Origin: an uncultured Ellagibacter sp.
Lineage (GTDB): Bacteria > Actinomycetota > Coriobacteriia > Coriobacteriales > Eggerthellaceae
Assembly: GCF_934617235.1 (NCBI RefSeq)
Contig: NZ_CAKTTZ010000012.1
Location: 1 to 53,945, forward strand
Length of the DNA: 53,945 nucleotides
Reading direction: 5' to 3'
Each line of letters starts with the position of its first letter. Positions within the stretch are counted from its first letter, which is position 1. This document shows, piece after piece, positions 8,855 to 17,607 of this stretch. Under the pieces are notes generated by a model that was given only the letters and a program-made list of their open reading frames with translations, made no database searches and had not been told where the DNA came from. The position numbers and the translations under genes are program-made.

Positions 8855-9730
8855 CTAGTTGCGGCTTTCCGCCATGTAAAACAGCGCCATCGTACCCGGA
8901 CCGGAATGCGCACCGATGACAGGGTCAACGTAGTTGATGACGACATCGCGCACGCCGAAGCGCTCGCGCACCTTTGCCGCGACGTATTCCGCATCCTCGA
9001 GGCAGTCGCCGTGCGTGATGAAGATCATCTGGTCGGCAACAGGCGGAGTCGCGGATTTCTCCATGTGGTCGACAAGCGCGTTCAGGGACTTCTTGCGACC
9101 GCGCACCTTCTCCATGGGGATGAGATGGCCCTCGTCGTCGACGTGAAGAACAGGCTTGATGTTCAGCAGCGTACCCGCCCAGGCGCTCGTCTTCGAGACA
9201 CGCCCGCCGCGCCACAGGAACATGAGGTCGTCGACGGTGAACCAGTGCGCCAGGTTGAGCTTATGCTGCTCTACCCAATCGCGAAGCTCTTCGATCGAGA
9301 GCCCCTCGTGAGCCTTCTGCACGGCATACCACACAAGCAGGCCTTCCCCGCCCGATGCGGCGAGCGTATCGACGGAGAAGATCTTGCGATCGGGGAATTC
9401 AGCGGCAAGCTGGTTGCACAGAAGCGAGATAGCCTCGTAGGTGCCCGAAAGGCCACTCGAGAAGCCCAGGTAGAGAACGTCTTTGCCCGCTTCCAAAAGG
9501 CCGCGCAAAAGCGCCTCGGAATCGGCCAGATTAGGAAGCGAAGTCGTGATGACCTTGCCCTCGCGCATCATCGTATAGAACTGCTTCAAGTCGGTGATCT
9601 GGCCTTTGAGGTAGCTTTGACGCTGTTCGCCATCGACCATGAACGTCAGTGGAAGCACGTGGAGACCGAACTCGTCGATCATTTCCTCTTTCAGGTTGCA
9701 GCTTGAGTCGGTGACGATCTCGAAATCCAT
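8855..9730 (-). CDS. DegV family fatty-acid-binding protein
   Basis: The 291-residue protein belongs to the DegV family. Members bind a fatty acid, and in Firmicutes the FakB members hand it to the kinase FakA. Seen here are the N-terminal EIVTDSSCNL and LHVLPLTFMVDG, the middle segment VITTSLPN, LGFSSGLSGTYE, and the C-terminal HSGPGTMALFYM. I start at the ATG at 9730, preceded by AAAGGA; the longer reading from 9766 adds 12 residues unlike the family. No fakA is in the window. Confidence 0.92.
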   Translation of the reverse strand: MDFEIVTDSSCNLKEEMIDEFGLHVLPLTFMVDGEQRQSYLKGQITDLKQFYTMMREGKVITTSLPNLADSEALLRGLLEAGKDVLYLGFSSGLSGTYEAISLLCNQLAAEFPDRKIFSVDTLAASGGEGLLVWYAVQKAHEGLSIEELRDWVEQHKLNLAHWFTVDDLMFLWRGGRVSKTSAWAGTLLNIKPVLHVDDEGHLIPMEKVRGRKKSLNALVDHMEKSATPPVADQMIFITHGDCLEDAEYVAAKVRERFGVRDVVINYVDPVIGAHSGPGTMALFYMAESRN

Positions 9731-9971
9731 GGCTATCCTTTCATGACAAGACTCCGCGCAAAGCACCCTGGAGCACGGGTCGTTTTACTCTATGAAGAAG
9801 TATACGGCATTGTGGCGAAATCGGGGAATATGCCGCAGGAGAGGAAAGGCGGCCTGCCTACATTCGAGCTCCCAAGTGCGCGTTCGCGGTCGCTCGTCTG
9901 CTTACGCCGACGCGGATACGCTCGCTCGCAGGCACCTGTCCACAGCCCAGCCGCAAGCGCAATCGCAAACC
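9731..9971. other. Intergenic region between dinB and degV
   Basis: This 241-base gap has no convincing coding sequence. A minus-strand TATACT at 9799-9804 could be the -10 of degV, about 70 bases upstream of its start, but no good -35 is seen. No clear intrinsic terminator follows dinB. Confidence 0.4.
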
Positions 9972-11261
9972 CTACTTGTAATCGTCAGGATTCTTGGCGC
10001 CGGTCCCCGTCGTGTTCCCCGCATTGCGCAGCTCATGCCCAAAGCGAACGGCACCTTCGCCAAAGCGGTCGCGCAGCGCGTCGGTAGCATCGAGCAAACC
10101 GCGCCGCTTGGCATCATCGGCAATGACGGGCGTAGCATCGAGCGCGGAGGGCGCCTCCTGCACAACATCGAAAAGCGTCTGCTGCACAAATTCGTCTTCT
10201 TCAAATCCGCTCATCCCCACGCCAAGAAGACGCACGGGAATCCCCTCGCGCCAAATCTCATCGACCATGCGATAGAGCAGCGGGGTGAAGGCAAGCTCGT
10301 CGTCGCTCGGCGCGGGTAGACGCTTTTGGACCGAGCGCACGGAACGGTCGTCGAAGCGCAGCTTAAGGGAAAGCGTGCGGCCCGCAAGGCCCTTCTTGCG
10401 CAGGCGCCGCCCCACCTTCGCAGCGATCGTGGCAATCGCCGCTTCCACATCGACCCGCGCCACAAGGTCCCTCGCGAATGTCATCTCGTTCGACACCGAT
10501 TTCGCGGCCTCTCCCGCCTCGACAGGCGTCATGTCCCCACCTTGCGCGCGGGTTCGCATCACGAGTGCGTTCTTCCCGAAAATACGGCGAAGCAGCGATT
10601 CGTCCGCACAGGCCAAGTCCCCCAAGGTGCGCACGCCGTGGCTTGTAAGCTCTCGCTCGGCGACGGCGCCCACGCCGCTCATTTTCCGAACAGGCAAAGG
10701 CGCAAGAAAGCTTTGCTCGCGTCCCGGGTAGACCACGGTGAGTCCGCGAGGTTTATCCATGTCAGAAGCAATTTTCGCGATGGTCTTCGACGTGCCCACG
10801 CCTACCGAGCAGGTGACGCCGAGCGCCTCTACGCGCGATTGGATGCGCTGGGCGATAAGTACGGGGTGCTCCGTGTTGACCTTGGTAGGCGACACGTCCA
10901 CAAACGCCTCATCGATGCTCACCTGCTGCACGAGCGGCGTCTCATCGCGCAGGATGCCCATGATGGCGTTGGACATCTCGCGATAACGATCGAAATGACC
11001 ATGCGTCCAGATGGCGTCGGGGCACAGCCGCCGCGCCGTCGACGAGGGCTGGGCACTGTGGACACCGAACGCGCGCGCTTCATAGGAGGCGGTGGAGACA
11101 ACCCCGTGCTTGTCGGCGTCGCCACCGACGATGACGGGCTTCCCACGCCAGGCGGGATGGTCGAGCTGCTCGACCGACGCGAAGAAGGCGTCAAGGTCGA
11201 CAAGCAGGATTGCCGACCCCTCCCACGGCTGTAGGAGCGATTCGGAAACGTCGGTCGGCAT
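9972..11261 (-). CDS. dinB: DNA polymerase IV (Y-family translesion polymerase)
   Basis: The 429-residue error-prone polymerase copies damaged DNA. Catalytic residues are in LLVDLDAFFASVE near the N-terminus and in VSIDEAFVDVSPT. The palm and fingers region contains KPVIVGGD and VVSTASYEARAFGVHS, the thumb has helix-hairpin-helix-type GVGAVAERELTSHGV, and a little-finger domain closes the protein. No QxxLF-type clamp motif is obvious at the C-terminus, but QTLFDVV is a possible one. I chose the ATG at 11261, 8 bases after the coaX stop, with GGAAG upstream; the reading from 11351 would run into coaX. Confidence 0.95.
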   Translation of the reverse strand: MPTDVSESLLQPWEGSAILLVDLDAFFASVEQLDHPAWRGKPVIVGGDADKHGVVSTASYEARAFGVHSAQPSSTARRLCPDAIWTHGHFDRYREMSNAIMGILRDETPLVQQVSIDEAFVDVSPTKVNTEHPVLIAQRIQSRVEALGVTCSVGVGTSKTIAKIASDMDKPRGLTVVYPGREQSFLAPLPVRKMSGVGAVAERELTSHGVRTLGDLACADESLLRRIFGKNALVMRTRAQGGDMTPVEAGEAAKSVSNEMTFARDLVARVDVEAAIATIAAKVGRRLRKKGLAGRTLSLKLRFDDRSVRSVQKRLPAPSDDELAFTPLLYRMVDEIWREGIPVRLLGVGMSGFEEDEFVQQTLFDVVQEAPSALDATPVIADDAKRRGLLDATDALRDRFGEGAVRFGHELRNAGNTTGTGAKNPDDYK

Positions 11262-11269
11262 AGGGCTTC

Positions 11270-12088
11270 CTACCTGCGCCGATTCGCACGCTCGAGCATG
11301 CCCAGCCCGAGAAGCGTCAGATCGGGCTCCACTTGCGCCTCGTGGCTGCACAGGGCCGCCAACGCCGAGGCATCATCGCCCGACATGACGACGTCGCCGG
11401 TATAACCCAGTTCCCGCCAGATCATGTCGATGAGCCCGTCGATGCGCGCGACCTCGCCCATGATGGCTCCCGACTGAATAGCGGCGCGCGTGTTCGACCC
11501 CACGATCGTTGCGGGGGCCTTCATCTCGACCATGGAGAGCTTCGCCGCGGCAGAAGAGAGCGTTGAAAGGGAAAGCCGCAGGCCAGGTGCGATAATTCCG
11601 CCGATAAAGGCACCGTCTTCGGCAAGCACCTCGAAATTGGTGGTCGTGCCGAAATCGACGACGATAAGCGGATAACCGAACAGCTCCTTGGCGGCGACCA
11701 TATCCGCAATGCGATCGGAGCCAACCTGCCCTGGGTCATCGAAGCGCATCCGAAGGCCCGTCTTCAGGCCTGGGCCCACAACGAGCGGACGAGACCCGCT
11801 CACCGCATGGGCCGCCTGCACCCACACATCGGTGAGCGAGGGCACAACCGAGGACACGATGGCGCGGTCGACAGCGGCTTCGTGCGAACTTGCAAGCACC
11901 CCGCGAATAAGGAAGAACTCGCGCAGCATGGCGTGGGCCTCATCGACGGTGATCACGGGACGCGTCGTTGCGCACCAGGTCGACGTCAGTTCTTCCCCGT
12001 CGAACAAGCCGAAACGCGTAAGCGTGTTGCCCACATCGATCGCGAGCGCGTAAGTTGAACGGTCAGGCGCCTTCCTCGTTTGCGACAT
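11270..12088 (-). CDS. coaX: Type III pantothenate kinase
   Basis: The 272-residue enzyme phosphorylates pantothenate, the first committed step of CoA synthesis. The ASKHA fold is shown by AIDVGNTLTRFG (phosphate 1), IVVDFGTTTNFEVL (phosphate 2) and FIGGIIAPGLRLS. CoaX enzymes typically need a monovalent cation and are not feedback-inhibited by CoA. The ATG at 12088 has AAAGGGG about 11 bases upstream; the longer in-frame start at 12160 is less likely. It lies just upstream of dinB and apparently shares its transcript. Confidence 0.95.
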   Translation of the reverse strand: MSQTRKAPDRSTYALAIDVGNTLTRFGLFDGEELTSTWCATTRPVITVDEAHAMLREFFLIRGVLASSHEAAVDRAIVSSVVPSLTDVWVQAAHAVSGSRPLVVGPGLKTGLRMRFDDPGQVGSDRIADMVAAKELFGYPLIVVDFGTTTNFEVLAEDGAFIGGIIAPGLRLSLSTLSSAAAKLSMVEMKAPATIVGSNTRAAIQSGAIMGEVARIDGLIDMIWRELGYTGDVVMSGDDASALAALCSHEAQVEPDLTLLGLGMLERANRRR

Positions 12089-12161
12089 GATGCGATGAGC
12101 CCCTTTCCCTGCGAACAGCGCTTCATAACTATGCTTCGAGAACTCCGTTTGAGTCCCCACG

Positions 12162-12167
12162 ATTATA
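12162..12167 (-). promoter_or_regulatory. Candidate -10 box for coaX-dinB
   Basis: A perfect TATAAT on the minus strand lies about 75 bases upstream of the coaX ATG, just past the stop of the upstream gene. No convincing -35 is seen at 16-18 bases. Confidence 0.4.
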
Positions 12168-12171
12168 GCTG

Positions 12172-14856
12172 CTAGGCTCCCTTATGGCGCACGACATACG
12201 CGGGATCGATACGGCGCAGATCGTCGAAGTCGTCGATTTCCAGGATATCATCGGGGCTGCACCGGCGCACGTGAACCGCGTATTCTCCCGCACGGCGAAC
12301 AATCGCCACGTCGTCCCAGAAAATCTGCCGCGCATCTTCGCGCTCGAAAACTTCGGGGATGTCGCGGGAAAGCCGCGCGCCGTCTTCCGCCGTCCAATAC
12401 GACAGGCCGACCATCTGCCAGCACGGGGCGTCCTTCCCCTTCGCCAGGTTCTCGATGACGCCCTCCTCGTTGGCGTCGAAGTACCAGTCGTCGGTTTTCT
12501 CAACAGGAAAGCCCAGGTAATTCGACCGATATTGATACTTGCTCACCAGCGTCGGGTTCGTGAGGAACAAATCGCTCTCGAACACGTAAGCGCGCTCGAA
12601 GTGCCCGCATGCAGCCACTGCCGACGAGATGTTGTTCGTCTGGTCGAAAAGCGGGTTGTCGATGAAGTACAAGTTAGGATACTTACCGAGAAGCTGGTCG
12701 AATTCTTCTGCCAAATAGCCGCGGACGATGTAGATCTCATCGATCCCGGCGGCCATGACCGCATCGATCAGGCGGTCGATGATGCGCACCCCGTGAACGC
12801 GCGCAAGCGGCTTGGGTGTGTTCACCGTAACGGGAAGCAGCCTGCTCCCGAAGCCGGCCGCCAAAAGGACGGCGCGCTTGGCCCGATACGGCTCAAGCGC
12901 CGCAAGCCCGCGCGAAGTCGGCGCGCCATCGGCAAGCAAGCCCCCTTCGCACAGACGGCCATACGCCGCCTCGTGGGATGCGTCGTCCAAGGACTCAGGG
13001 TGCACGGTGTTGCGCGTCTTCGCCTCGGCCTGGGCAAGCACGACGAATTCCTCGAAGGAAAGCGCACCCGCCCCCGAAGTCGGCATGCCGATCGAGTCCG
13101 CCATGGCAAGTGCGGCATCCGCGTAGTCCTTCGCCGATCGATACCACACGTAGAGCCACTCGCCCACCGGTGCACCCTTGAGCTCGCGGTGCATAGCCCA
13201 CACATACCAGTACCATCCAACGACCGCCGTACAGGCAATCAGGTGGAAAACCTCATCTGAAGTGGGCTTACGGCCGAAATACAGCGGAACCGCCCGCTTC
13301 GCGCACTCGACGTCGAAGCCCGAGCCCTGCGCTACGAAGTTGCCGAAGTCGCATCCATAGTCGCCCATTGCGGCATATTCCCAGTCGATCAGGCACATCT
13401 CGTCGCCATGCACAAGGATATTCGGACCATAGAAGTCGTTATGGCAAAGGACTGGCGCGCCGGAACCTGCGCGCATAAGGGGAACGAGTCGCTCGATTCT
13501 CCCCTTGATTTCCGAGAAATCAGCCGGGAAAGACCAGTCCTCGGCGGCGAGCAGCAACTCGATTTTGCACGCCTCGTCGTAGAAGTCGAACGACCAGGGG
13601 GAATCCGCACCGCTTTTATGCAGACGCCGCACAAGGTTCAAGGCGCGCGCCACATGATCGTCGTTGTCGTAGTCGAAAGGCTCGCAATCGGGGACGAAGC
13701 GCGAAATCTTCCAGCCAAGCTCGGGGTCCTCGTGGACAAACGAAGAATCGAGCCCCAGATTGGACGCGATCTTCAAGGCATAGGTCTCCGCCTGCCGATT
13801 GATGATCTCATCGGTGCCGGCACCGGGATGGCGATAGACAAAGGCCTCGCCGCGACACTCGAAGTAGAACGAGAGGTTAGTGAGCCCCTTCTTGATCGGT
13901 TTCACGCCTGAAATATCGCCGCGCACGCAATTGAGCGTCGCGCAGATGTTATCGAGCACATCCGAAGCGACGTTCTCGATGAACAGAGGGTCGAAATCCT
14001 GCAGCTGGTAGAGGGAGTCGAACTCGCGGATCTCGCCCTTCTCGTAGGGGCGCATGTACATGCGCAGTTCATCGGCGTGTTCGAGGAAGATGTCGTCCCA
14101 AAGCTTGCCGAGCGTTTCGGTGCGGTGGTATTCCGAGGACAGAAAGCGCATAAAATCGCAGGTGAAGTCCCGAGTCCAGTAAGCATGCCCCATGATGACC
14201 CACGAATGGGACCCGCCGGCAACAGCGCCCGTGATGCGTTTGTCGCGCCCTTTCGTCTGAAGGCAGTACTCGTCGGTTTCCCCTTCCTCGAACACCGCGG
14301 CGTAATAGGAGTCATAGACGTAGCGCTCAAAGGGGTTGTGCTCGAAGTAATTGTCCGACGAGCAGATATAGGTATTGCCGATGATGTCGCGCACCTGGAA
14401 CAGCGTCGCGTGGTTGTTGCGGGTCGCATAATCGGTGTTGATAACGATTTTCACGCCGAAAAGGTCTTCCAAATAGAAGAACTCTTCTTTCTTGAACCCG
14501 ACGACCACCGTGATATCGTCGATGCCCGCTTCCTTGAGTTGGCGAATCTGGCGCTCGATGAGAACCTCGCCACGCACTTTGAGCACGCCTTTCGGGCACT
14601 CGTAGGAAAGCGGCGCCATGCGCGACGAGAGGCCCGCCGCCATGATGACGGCATTGCGAACCTTATAGGGTGCAAGCTCCTCCTCGCCTTCCTCCGTGAG
14701 GGCGCCTCCCTCGAGAAGGCCGCGATCACCGAGCGATTTGATGACCGAGTTCACCGTGCCGAGCGACATTCCGCATGTCGAGGCAAGGGCTCGCTGCGAG
14801 GCTGCAGGGGTATTCTTCAAAGCGAGCATCACGTCGAATTCCGAGCGGGAAAGCAT
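12172..14856 (-). CDS. Five-module protein: winged helix, nucleotidyltransferase, choline-kinase-like, second winged-helix remnant, second nucleotidyltransferase
   Basis: The 894-residue protein resembles LicA/LicC-type enzymes of phosphocholine activation. Modules in order: a MarR-like winged helix (1-65); a sugar-phosphate-type nucleotidyltransferase (66-290) with AAGLSSRM at 73-80, PKG at 88-90 and SSDNYF at 166-171; a choline kinase/APH domain (305-580) with the Brenner-type motif HNDFYGPNI at 472-480 and LIDWEY at 489-494; a winged-helix-like stretch (598-660); and a second nucleotidyltransferase (661-894) with AAGFGSRLLP at 666-675, PKPLA at 681-685 and ESDLF at 760-764. The two winged-helix/transferase units are clearly related. 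The likely role is to phosphorylate choline or a similar alcohol and activate it with CTP for surface decoration. The substrate is inferred. The ATG at 14856 has GGAAGGATA upstream. Confidence 0.85.
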   Translation of the reverse strand: MLSRSEFDVMLALKNTPAASQRALASTCGMSLGTVNSVIKSLGDRGLLEGGALTEEGEEELAPYKVRNAVIMAAGLSSRMAPLSYECPKGVLKVRGEVLIERQIRQLKEAGIDDITVVVGFKKEEFFYLEDLFGVKIVINTDYATRNNHATLFQVRDIIGNTYICSSDNYFEHNPFERYVYDSYYAAVFEEGETDEYCLQTKGRDKRITGAVAGGSHSWVIMGHAYWTRDFTCDFMRFLSSEYHRTETLGKLWDDIFLEHADELRMYMRPYEKGEIREFDSLYQLQDFDPLFIENVASDVLDNICATLNCVRGDISGVKPIKKGLTNLSFYFECRGEAFVYRHPGAGTDEIINRQAETYALKIASNLGLDSSFVHEDPELGWKISRFVPDCEPFDYDNDDHVARALNLVRRLHKSGADSPWSFDFYDEACKIELLLAAEDWSFPADFSEIKGRIERLVPLMRAGSGAPVLCHNDFYGPNILVHGDEMCLIDWEYAAMGDYGCDFGNFVAQGSGFDVECAKRAVPLYFGRKPTSDEVFHLIACTAVVGWYWYVWAMHRELKGAPVGEWLYVWYRSAKDYADAALAMADSIGMPTSGAGALSFEEFVVLAQAEAKTRNTVHPESLDDASHEAAYGRLCEGGLLADGAPTSRGLAALEPYRAKRAVLLAAGFGSRLLPVTVNTPKPLARVHGVRIIDRLIDAVMAAGIDEIYIVRGYLAEEFDQLLGKYPNLYFIDNPLFDQTNNISSAVAACGHFERAYVFESDLFLTNPTLVSKYQYRSNYLGFPVEKTDDWYFDANEEGVIENLAKGKDAPCWQMVGLSYWTAEDGARLSRDIPEVFEREDARQIFWDDVAIVRRAGEYAVHVRRCSPDDILEIDDFDDLRRIDPAYVVRHKGA

Positions 14857-14941
14857 GAGAGTATCCTTCCAAGTTTCTATACGAAGAGGCGCAGGAACCC
14901 GAAGGCACCCGCACCGCAAATACTTCTTTCGAGCTCGATTC

Positions 14942-14970
14942 AGAATAAGAGAAGTGTTCAGACTTATCAA
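14942..14970 (-). promoter_or_regulatory. Promoter of the Lic-type five-module gene
   Basis: On the minus strand TTGATA (14965-14970) and TATTCT (14942-14947) are spaced by 17 bases. The start point would be about 80 bases upstream of the ATG at 14856. It lies downstream of the terminator of the glf-glycosyltransferase unit, so this gene is transcribed separately. Confidence 0.6.
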
Positions 14971-15042
14971 GTGGACGTAAAGACATGAACAGGAAAGGGT
15001 AAAGCAAAGGGCCGCGACGACGCGAGTTCCCGCCCCAAAGTA

Positions 15043-15069
15043 CGAAAAAGCCGCCCGAAGGCGGCTTTC
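15043..15069 (-). terminator. Intrinsic terminator after the glycosyltransferase gene
   Basis: A 9-bp stem AAAGCCGCC/GGCGGCTTT closes a TTCG tetraloop and is followed on the minus strand by a T-rich run, about 75 bases past the stop at 15144. Confidence 0.85.
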
Positions 15070-15143
15070 ACAGGCGGCTTCCGGCGAAGCTGCATCAGTT
15101 TGCGAATTAAAGCCCGCAGAACTTGAACACCATTTCGCGAATG

Positions 15144-16166
15144 CTAATTAAACTTGAACACCTTCTGCGCAAGATGGTACCCGGAAATCCCGAGCGAGCG
15201 CCCCACCTCGCCAGGCAGGTTCGTCCCCACGTTGAGGACGCTTCGACGCACGGCACCGTAGGCACCCGGGTTGTTCTCCTTCAAGTATTCCCAGATGTCA
15301 TGGCGTTTCTCGTCTGCCTCGAGCGTTCCGATCATGCGGCAGAAGATGGAGCAGATGCACATCATCATGGACAGGTAGTTCAACATGTAGCGGCGAAGCT
15401 TCGGCTCCACGACGTCATCAGGCAGGCGCACCGCGTCGATCATGAAGCGCGTGATGCGAAGCTGCTGGTCGATGCGCCCCATCATGACACTCTCGTTCAC
15501 ACTTTGGTCCTCGCGCCCGATGAAGTAACGATACATATCGACATCGAGATAGCGCATAGTGTCGACGAACGGCAGCGGCACGTACACGAAGATGTTGTCC
15601 ACATAGAAGCAATGCTCGGGAAGTTTCAAGCCGGTTTCGCGGAGCAGCTCGGTTCGATAAATCGCCGAATGCATGAGCAGGTACTGGCTCTGGCGGAAAT
15701 GCTTGACGTCCTTCCAACCGAATTCCTCTTCGGTCGGGAACACGTTGAAGTACCCCATCACCGTACGCGTGCCCTCGTGCACCTTCTCGTAAACGTAGTT
15801 GCCGATAACGAGGTCGGTCGCATGCTCGCGGTCATGCTGCGAGCGAAGATAGGCCATGACCTGGCGCATCGCAGCCTCATCGAGCCAGTCATCAGAGTCG
15901 ACGACCTTGAAGTACAGGCCCTCGGCTGCCGCAAGGCCAGTGTTCACGGCAGCACCATGCCCACCGTTTTCCTGATGGATGGCGCGGATAACGTCGGGGT
16001 GCGCCTCTTGCCAGGCGTCCGCCTTCTGCGGCGTGTCGTCTTTGGTCGAGCCGTCATCGACGATGATGATTTCGATGTCGTCTCCGCAAGCCAAAAGCGA
16101 CTCGATGCATTTGTCCATGTAGGCGGCGGAATTGTAGCACGGTACCGCGAACGAGATGGTCTTCAT
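15144..16166 (-). CDS. Family 2 glycosyltransferase
   Basis: The 340-residue GT-A-fold glycosyltransferase shows the N-terminal ISFAVPCYNSAAYM, the nucleotide-binding IIIVDDGSTKDDT, GGHGAAVNTGL and the DXD-type metal motif VVDSDDWLD near residue 97. No membrane helix is evident, so it probably acts at the cytoplasmic face. It starts 5 bases after the glf stop and ends at a terminator, so the two form a two-gene operon. By context it may transfer galactofuranose or another sugar to a surface glycan; the donor is not known. Confidence 0.9.
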   Translation of the reverse strand: MKTISFAVPCYNSAAYMDKCIESLLACGDDIEIIIVDDGSTKDDTPQKADAWQEAHPDVIRAIHQENGGHGAAVNTGLAAAEGLYFKVVDSDDWLDEAAMRQVMAYLRSQHDREHATDLVIGNYVYEKVHEGTRTVMGYFNVFPTEEEFGWKDVKHFRQSQYLLMHSAIYRTELLRETGLKLPEHCFYVDNIFVYVPLPFVDTMRYLDVDMYRYFIGREDQSVNESVMMGRIDQQLRITRFMIDAVRLPDDVVEPKLRRYMLNYLSMMMCICSIFCRMIGTLEADEKRHDIWEYLKENNPGAYGAVRRSVLNVGTNLPGEVGRSLGISGYHLAQKVFKFN

Positions 16167-16171
16167 TGAAG

Positions 16172-17389
16172 CTACTCCTCAACCAGCTTGTCAGAAAGCT
16201 CGAGCGCAAGGCTGATAATCTTGTCCATGTTGTAGTAGCGATACTCAGCCAAACGACCGAGCGGATAGAAGTTCGGAAGCTTAGCGGTGAGGGCGCGATA
16301 ACGCTCGTAGTGCTCGCGGTTCTCGTCAGAGAGGATGGCATAGTAGGGAGTCTGCGTGTTGGGATCCTCGTAAGCGCGCGAGTACTCCTTCATGATGGTG
16401 GTCTTGTCCGACTTTTGGCCGGTCAGGTACTTGAACTCCGTGATGCGCGTGTAGTCCTCGGTGACCGTGAAGTTCACCGTACCGCACGGCAGCACGTGCT
16501 CTTTGTCGAAGGTCTCGTACACAAAGTCGAGGCTGCGGTAAGGCAGGCGGCCGAAGCGCGCGAGGAAGAGCTCGTCGAGCGGGCCGGTGTAGACGATGGG
16601 GCCCTCGAACTTCTTGCCGTGGAGTTTGATCGCGGAGAGCGGAGCGTCCTCGGCGTCGCTTTCGAACTCGAGCTCAAACACGCTTTCCGCCTCGGTGTTC
16701 AGGCACACCTGAATATTCTCGTGATCAAGCATCTCCTCGAAAAGCTTCGTGTAGCCGAAAACGGGCATCCCCTGGTAGGCATCCTGGAAGTAACGGTTGT
16801 CGCGCGAGATGAACACCGGCACGCGAGCCGTCACCGACGGGTCGACTTCCTCGGGCGTGAGGCCCCACTGCTTCTGCGTGTAGTACAAAAAGACGTTCTT
16901 GTACACGAAGTCGGCGATTTCGGCGAGCTCAGGGTCGTCCTGCTCGCGAAGCTCGTTGATGGTCACCTTGCGCTCGTCGCCGAAGGTGTCGATGAGCTTC
17001 TCGATATAATGCGCGGCCTTTTCCTCGCCGAACGCGATCTCCATCGAGTTCTTGTTGAACGGCACCGGCATGTAGGTTCCGTACCAATCGGCCAGCACGC
17101 GATGCTGATAGCCCAAAAAGCCGGAGAAACGGCGCGCATACTCGAAGGCGCGCTTGTCGTTGGAGTGGAAGATGTGCGGACCGTACTTGTGCACGAGAAT
17201 GCCCGCTTCGTCTTTCTCGTCGTACATGTTGCCGCCAATATGAGGGCGCTTCTCGATGATGAGCACGCGCTTGCCCGCACGCTCCGCGAGTTCGCGCGCC
17301 ACGACGCCGCCGGCGAATCCGCTGCCGACGACAACCGCATCGATGTCGTCCATATTCACTTCGTTGAACTGTGTGTACTGCACGCCCAT
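16172..17389 (-). CDS. glf: UDP-galactopyranose mutase
   Basis: The 405-residue FAD enzyme interconverts UDP-galactopyranose and UDP-galactofuranose. Family features are the dinucleotide fold AVVVGSGFAGGVVARELAE, the flavin-linked IGGNMYD, the signature KYGPHIFHSNDK, and the C-terminal GRLAEYRYYNMDK, which contains the FAD-contacting arginine and tyrosines. The ATG at 17389 has AAAGG about 11 bases upstream; in-frame ATGs at 17413 and 17353 are alternatives. It implies galactofuranose in a cell-surface polymer. Confidence 0.93.
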   Translation of the reverse strand: MGVQYTQFNEVNMDDIDAVVVGSGFAGGVVARELAERAGKRVLIIEKRPHIGGNMYDEKDEAGILVHKYGPHIFHSNDKRAFEYARRFSGFLGYQHRVLADWYGTYMPVPFNKNSMEIAFGEEKAAHYIEKLIDTFGDERKVTINELREQDDPELAEIADFVYKNVFLYYTQKQWGLTPEEVDPSVTARVPVFISRDNRYFQDAYQGMPVFGYTKLFEEMLDHENIQVCLNTEAESVFELEFESDAEDAPLSAIKLHGKKFEGPIVYTGPLDELFLARFGRLPYRSLDFVYETFDKEHVLPCGTVNFTVTEDYTRITEFKYLTGQKSDKTTIMKEYSRAYEDPNTQTPYYAILSDENREHYERYRALTAKLPNFYPLGRLAEYRYYNMDKIISLALELSDKLVEE

Positions 17390-17513
17390 GTGAGCTTTGC
17401 CTTTCGTTCGCATGTAATGGTGTAGGGAAACCGCCGTGAGCGGACCCGCGTCGGTCGGCGCGCTTGCAATGCGCAAAGGCACGCTGCCGAATCTTGATTA
17501 TTCTACCGATAAC

Positions 17514-17541
17514 ATCCTACCCTATACGCCATCACATACAA
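17514..17541 (-). promoter_or_regulatory. glf: Candidate glf promoter
   Basis: On the minus strand TTGTAT (17536-17541) and TAGGAT (17514-17519) are spaced by 16 bases, about 125 bases upstream of glf. It lies in the shared upstream region with the divergent pta gene. Confidence 0.35.
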
Positions 17542-17607
17542 ATGGAACAAAAAATGCTGTCTCACAAGGGTAAAATTCGCAGCGTACACCTGGAGAAAGG
17601 ATTGCGC

